The position numbers and the translations under genes are program-made. From NCBI GenBank assembly GCA_030737875.1, contig CM060924.1, positions 145,756,197-145,820,196 of the forward strand: a stretch of DNA of 64,000 bases. The letters run 5' to 3'. Source of the DNA: Allium sativum (taxonomy: Eukaryota > Streptophyta > Magnoliopsida > Asparagales > Amaryllidaceae). This document shows, piece after piece, positions 59,165-64,000 of this stretch (positions are counted from its first letter, which is position 1; each line of letters opens with the position of its first letter). The notes under the pieces were generated by a model. The model searched no databases. It was not told the DNA's origin and saw only the letters and a program-made list of their open reading frames with translations.

Positions 59165-60104
59165 GTAACAACCCGTAAAATGCGAGCCAGGTTGAAATTT
59201 TTATTTTGGCAATTTTAGCGAATTTTGAATATTTAAAATGAATTATTTTAAATAATATCGACGTGAAATTTATTTTGAATAGAATTAGAACGTATATATT
59301 ATATACGTCGTCGTTAGAATATATAATAATTATATATAATTATAAAAGGAATTGAAAATGGCACGGTAGTTCGAAAATTCGATTTCTAATTTCAAATGAA
59401 TATACAGAATTCAATATAAGTCAGAATTGAACGAAACAAGAAATATTTGAATCTGTATAACTATATCTTTGTAACGAAGTTGACAAACTGAGATTTCATC
59501 TTAGAAATGATAAGATATGTCCAGTTTAAAATTAGAAATAGTCGCTGTGGAATTTATATATATTTATATATATATATAAGGCCCTTAAAAATGGACATTT
59601 TGCAAATGACCTCGGATTTCGACGAAACCAGTTTTGTTGGGTCCGTGATGTTAAGTTATTGCTAGATTCCAAATTTCATAATTTTTCGAATCTATATGTG
59701 AGCGTGGCAAAAGAAAACGCGTTTGACCAGTTTCAGTTGATTTTAATCGACTGGAAATTGGCCATTTTTCTAACGGTCTCAGAATTCGACGAAACTAGTT
59801 TTGTTAGGACCGTATCGTCAATACGAAGCTAGAAAATATTTTTCTGCAATTTATAGAGTTAGTATGTGGCCCCGGTAATTCGAAATGTACGTTTAAAATT
59901 CAATAAAGTGATTTAAATGTAAATTTAACGGAAACTGATTGTAACAATCAAATCAGCTTGCGATACATATCCCATTGTGTTCGGAATGGGGGTAAAACGC
60001 TATGGACGACAGGCGGTGGACCTTGTTTAGAGGTCGTATGTGAAAGTCAACTTTTTGAATAAAAAAAAAAAAAAAAAAAGAATACCCTTCTCTCTCCTAT
60101 CCCT

Positions 60105-60440
60105 TATACGTTGGCCCCCCCTTGGTTCTTCAGTTCGATCCAAACGATAAAAAGAAAAAAAAAACCCTCACGCGCCTCGTCGATCGCGCCACCAGCGCCT
60201 AGGGCGATCCACCGTCGCTCCGTCCTCAGATGATCTGCCGCCTCTCCCTCCGCCCGCCGAACTCAAGCACCACCCGAAACCCCCCAGGCGCCGCGAGAAC
60301 CTCATCCCCCTGCCCTCGCGAAAGCCGCCCCCCCCCCCCTTTGCTGCCGCCGCCACTCCTCTGTTCCTTCGCCCCTTCCTCCTCCACCGACGCGACACCA
60401 CAGCCCCCCCCCTGACCCAAAACCGATGATGAACCCCCCC
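60105..60440 (+). other. GC-rich block inside the third family LTR
   Basis: It contains CCGCC/CCACC runs and C-tracts (60329-60339). The minus-strand frames 60168-60401 and 60226-60420 and the plus-strand frame 60230-60415 are all low-complexity readings of the same block and overlap each other, so none is called. It corresponds to 30285-30560 and 35530-35960. Confidence 0.5.
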
Positions 60441-60824
60441 TGTAAGTTTTTCTGATTTTATTTTATTTACTGATTTTATTTTATTTACTGATTTTATTTA
60501 TTTTATTAACTGAATTTTATTTGCTTATTAAACTGTTTTTTTATTTTACTTTAAAACTGTTTTTTATTTATTTATTTATTTACTTTAAAACTGATTTTTT
60601 TTATCATGTTAAAAACTGATTTTTTTTTATCATGTTAAAAACTGATTTTTCATAATTTCAAAAACTGAATTTGGAAAAAAGAAAAACTGATTTTAAGAAA
60701 GGTTTTAAAAGATTGAATTTTTAAAATGAAAAACATTGAATTTTGAAAATGAAAAAGATTGAATTTTTAAAATGAAAAAGATTGAATTTTTAAAATGAAA
60801 ATATGATTTTTAAATGTTGAACTT

Positions 60825-60985
60825 TGAACTAAAAATTCGATTTTTATATATTGAATAGCAAAGTAAAAATTCGATTTTTATATATTGAATAGCAAAGTAA
60901 AAATTCGATTTTTATATATTGAATAGCAAAGTAAAAATTCGATTTTTATATATTGAATAGCGAACTAAAAACTCGATTTTTACAT
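60825..60985 (+). repeat. 34-bp tandem repeat, five units
   Basis: The unit is AAAAATTCGATTTTTATATA + TTGAATAGCAAAGT, starting near 60830. Each holds an AAAAAT-TCG-ATTTTT dyad. The last unit is diverged. It is the counterpart of 29520-30200 read on the other strand. Confidence 0.88.
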
Positions 60986-62040
60986 ATGTAGTGAAAGCGG
61001 ACAACGAAGGTGACAAAAAGGCGAAACGACGAAGACTTCTGCAAATGAAGTGCCGGGGAGCTAGGATAGCTATATGTTAGAATTTCTCACTCTTCAATTT
61101 ATTTTCTAGTTATATATATATATATACTAGGATGCAGACGGTGCTTAGTAGCACCCGACACAACCGTCCACAAACCATGGACTTGTTTGTTTGGTTGCAT
61201 AGATTAGTTTGATTATGTGATTGAATTGAATTGTTTGAGTGAAATTGAATGATTTGATTGATGTGTGAATGGCGTGGGCCTTCACTAGACTGGGGATAAG
61301 GCTAGGCCTCGTCCCGTTTCTAGTATCGTGCCGTTATGCCGCCGAAATTTTCTAAAATGAGTTAGAAAAATAAAAATATCATTTTATTGGATAAATGAAT
61401 TGAATAGAAATTCATAGGTTGAAATAAAATGTTTTATCGTTAAAAATATAATTTTTAACGTGAAGTGAATAAAATAAAATATTCATTTATAAACCGGACG
61501 GTTTGTTTATGTACACCTATTTGAATGACATTGATTGGGACGATAAATTTTACACATCGCCCAACAGCACAAATAAAATAGGTGTTTGATTGTTTGAAAC
61601 CCCACACGGGTGTTGGGATGAAATTTGAAGTTCACTCATCCTGATGGATTAAATATGTCGATCGATTGATTGACAGGCTGTTATAAGCGTTGAATATCTA
61701 TATTTGATGCTTATACAGTGTAGTGCACTTTGGTTGATGGTTGATTATTTTTCAATGCTATTATATACATGTGTTGTATGAAAATCCATATAATTAACTT
61801 TATATGGTAATTGATTGGGCCTCATTCCAATTTGAAAAATAAAGAATATTATAAAATAAAAGTTCATGTGTTGACAGTACTCATTCATTGAGATTGGTCA
61901 TGTGTTGAACGAAATATTTTGATAATAACAACTATTTTGAAAAAGAAATATTTGAAATAGAATATTTGAAAATAAAGGAATATATGAAGCCGTGTTGATT
62001 AGATTGACGCCATTTTGACGTAAACGATATTTATATCGAT

Positions 62041-62290
62041 TTTATTCATTTCGAAATGAATTGAATTGAAAACGAATTCGAAATGAATTGAATTGAAAAC
62101 GAATTCAAAATGAATTGAATTGAAAACGAATTCAAAGTGAATTGAATTGAAAGTGATTTCGAAATGAATTGAATTGAAAACGAATTCAAAGTGAATTGAA
62201 TTGAAAGTGATTTCGAAATGAATTGAATTGAAAACGATTTCGAAATGAATTGAAAACGAATTCAAATTGAATTGAAAACAAATCGAAATG
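62041..62290 (+). repeat. Minisatellite of GAATTGAATTGAAAACGAATTC type
   Basis: About ten units mix AAATGAATTGAATTGAAAAC + GAATTC and GTGAATTGAATTGAAAGTG + ATTTCG. This is the reverse of the 27965-28440 array, with other unit variants and copy number. The minus-strand frame 61999-62265 is an artefact of it. Confidence 0.88.
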
Positions 62291-62496
62291 AATTCAAATT
62301 GAATTGAAATTCGAATTGAATAGAAATGAATTTTAAAACGAATTTATAAAGAAGAATTCAATTTTGCTTTGAATTGAGATGGAAGTTGAAATAGATTTTG
62401 AAACGAATTTTAAAACTATTTATATAATTCGTTTTAAATAGAAATCGACGAAGTATATATTATATATATTATATATATAATATAATGGCCTGAATA

Positions 62497-62520
62497 GAAC
62501 GCGCCGCGCCGCGGCAGTTC
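62497..62520 (+). repeat. 24-bp GC-rich palindrome (third family LTR)
   Basis: Identical to the two copies at 27757-27780 and 33303-33326 when read on the same LTR strand. The companion hairpin is 36 bp downstream at 62557-62580. Confidence 0.85.
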
Positions 62521-63163
62521 GCGAATTTCGACCATTTATTTCAAACGGACATTACGGGAGATCCGACCGTCGGATTCTCCTAAAACCGGAACCGTTGGGT
62601 TCGTATCGAAAAGAGCTTTCTAACGAATATTAGAAATTTGAAATCTAACGGTTGGATTTGGAATTATGTCCAAATCAAATTCGAAAAAGGTCGCTGTAAG
62701 TGCAGTTCGATGGCCGTTGATGGAAATCGACTGTACGGGCCTTGATAAAATTATTAAAAATAGCAATAATTTGTGTAAAATCATAAGAAATGGTTTAGAA
62801 AGATTTGGGGTGAAAGACTCCATATTTGAAAAGATAAAAATAGATTTTTATCGAAATGAACTAGTTTTGAACTAGAAATATAATTCTATTTATTTTTAAA
62901 TAAATAAATTGAATTTAAAAAGGGTTTTAAAAATAACCAAAATTTCCAATGATTGCATTGGAGTGGATTTGAATCGAAATTGTCTTCGGAATATTTCGAT
63001 GTTGGAATTCGTGATTATACAGGTGTTGTTATGGAAATTTGAAAGATATATATATTTATATCGTTATTTCCAATACGACATTTGTTAGTCGTAGAATTTG
63101 ATATTGAATATAAGCCGATATATTTTCTATTCAGAGCCTTGTATTGAATATCGAATGTGATTT

Positions 63164-63617
63164 GGGTTTGTCGTGAATGGTGTCTTTACTAACACTGTTC
63201 TTGAACCCAGTTGAGAAAAGATTAAATCTTTTTATTTAGATTTAATGAAGTGTACCAATTAAATAATATTTAATTGGAATTGAATTGATATTGATTTTTG
63301 GGTTTATCGTGAACAGTGTTTTAAATAACACTTGTTCTTTAACCCGATAATTAATGAATGTGATTTGGGTTTGTCGTGAATGGTGTCTTCACTAACACTG
63401 TTCTTGAACCCAGCTGAGAAAAGATTAAATCTTTTGATTTAGATTTAATGATCTGTACCAATTAAATAATATTTAATTGGAATTGAATGGATATTGATTT
63501 TTGGGTTTATCGTGAACAGTGTTTTAAATAACACTTGTTCTTTAACCCGATAATTAATGGGATGTGACTTTGGGTTTATCGTGAACCGTGTTTTAAATGA
63601 CACTGATTCTTTAACCC
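63164..63617 (+). repeat. Five GGGTT...AACCC hairpin modules (third family LTR)
   Basis: Modules lie at 63164-63208, 63300-63345, 63367-63411, 63503-63548 and 63572-63617. Two types alternate: TTGTCGTGAATGG...CTTG and TTATCGTGAACAG...CTTT. They are part of a larger unit of about 200 bp, repeated once (63150-63350 and 63355-63550), which includes a CAATTAAAT...ATTTAATTG dyad. Confidence 0.8.
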
Positions 63618-64000
63618 AGTCACAGATTAAAACTAAGTGGAGTTTTAATGAATCTTTAATTAGATTGAAAAGATCGAGAATGGAGTATCACCAGTTTTGC
63701 TCCAGGCGATAGTTAAATCTTTAATTAGATTTGAATGTGAAATTTAGAAACTAACTGGCGGTTAGCCAAGCAGAATGGTTTTCTGGATATTGATCTGATG
63801 TTGGTTTCGGCCTTCGGGGTTAATATTTGGGGAATTATTCTCTTGATTAATTTACGGTTAGTGACTAATGAATTGGAATGAGGCGTATGTTGTGTTTGTG
63901 TAACACTTATTTAAAATATACGCGAGTTATTCGGAAAGACCGGGTTTATCCCATTCTGAGTAACTGATACGACGATAAGTCGAAGATGAAGACGATGGTC

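Larger units (their letters stand above)
59165..64000 (+). mobile_element. Giant LTR of the TGTAACAACCC family, left 4.8 kb, runs off the window
   Basis: It starts TGTAACAACCCGTAAAATGC and aligns, in reverse, with 31553-26700 and 36886-31900. It carries in order the GACGAAAC repeats (59617 and 59785), an A-tract (60061-60079), a GC-rich block (60105-60440), 34-bp repeats (60825-60985), a minisatellite (62041-62290), the 24-bp GC palindrome (62497-62520), the 24-bp hairpin (62557-62580) and hairpin modules (63164-63617). Given 6.8-6.9 kb for its relatives, about 2 kb should lie beyond the window. Whether it is solo or part of an element cannot be seen. Confidence 0.87.

Overview
The window is plant nuclear DNA made almost entirely of LTR retrotransposons. 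The chromodomain-type (Tekay/Del-like) and Tat-type Ty3/gypsy elements, a Copia-like LTR, plant-type tRNA-iMet primer sites (TGGTATCAGAG) and 5-bp target-site duplications (TSDs) all point to a repeat-rich angiosperm genome. I cannot name the species. I found no intact host gene, no RNA gene and no CRISPR array. Every recognisable coding stretch is a broken retrotransposon gag or pol.

Positions 1-39056 are a four-level nest that can be resolved from exact TSDs. An outer LTR-like repeat (1-240 and 37243-39047) was hit by a Tekay-like element on the minus strand (241-37242, TSD gaaca). Its gag was split by a plus-strand Tat-type element (5169-21977, TSD atatc). That element's 3' LTR was split by a 7.1-kb solo LTR (14490-21596, TSD cctat). 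The Tekay 5' LTR was separately split by a 6.9-kb solo LTR (23260-36886, TSD ctctc), which itself received another solo LTR of the same family (24796-31553, TSD ggtgt). With insertions removed, the Tekay LTRs are 901 and 901 bp and the Tat LTRs 986 and 986 bp, which supports the boundaries.

Positions 39057-52879 are one complete non-autonomous element (TSD attca) with two LTRs of about 6.3-6.4 kb around an internal region of only 1106 bp. That internal region holds a primer-binding site, a polypurine tract and no gene. Positions 52885-54930 are a degraded Tekay-like LTR. Positions 54931-58109 are AT-rich and mostly unassigned. Positions 58110-58699 look like a Copia 3' LTR. Positions 58700-59164 are a gag/protease scrap, cut by another giant LTR that starts at 59165 and leaves the window.

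The most interesting signal is in the non-coding giant LTRs. They are packed with short inverted repeats whose two arms change together between copies: a roughly 25-unit hairpin array (about 17205-18640), a 45-47-nt GGGTT...AACCC module, a 24-bp GC-rich palindrome kept at exactly 24 bp in five copies, and a CAGTC/GACTG stem-loop in which changes fall mainly in the loop. This suggests either structured RNA in the LTR transcript or a DNA-level palindrome-correction process.
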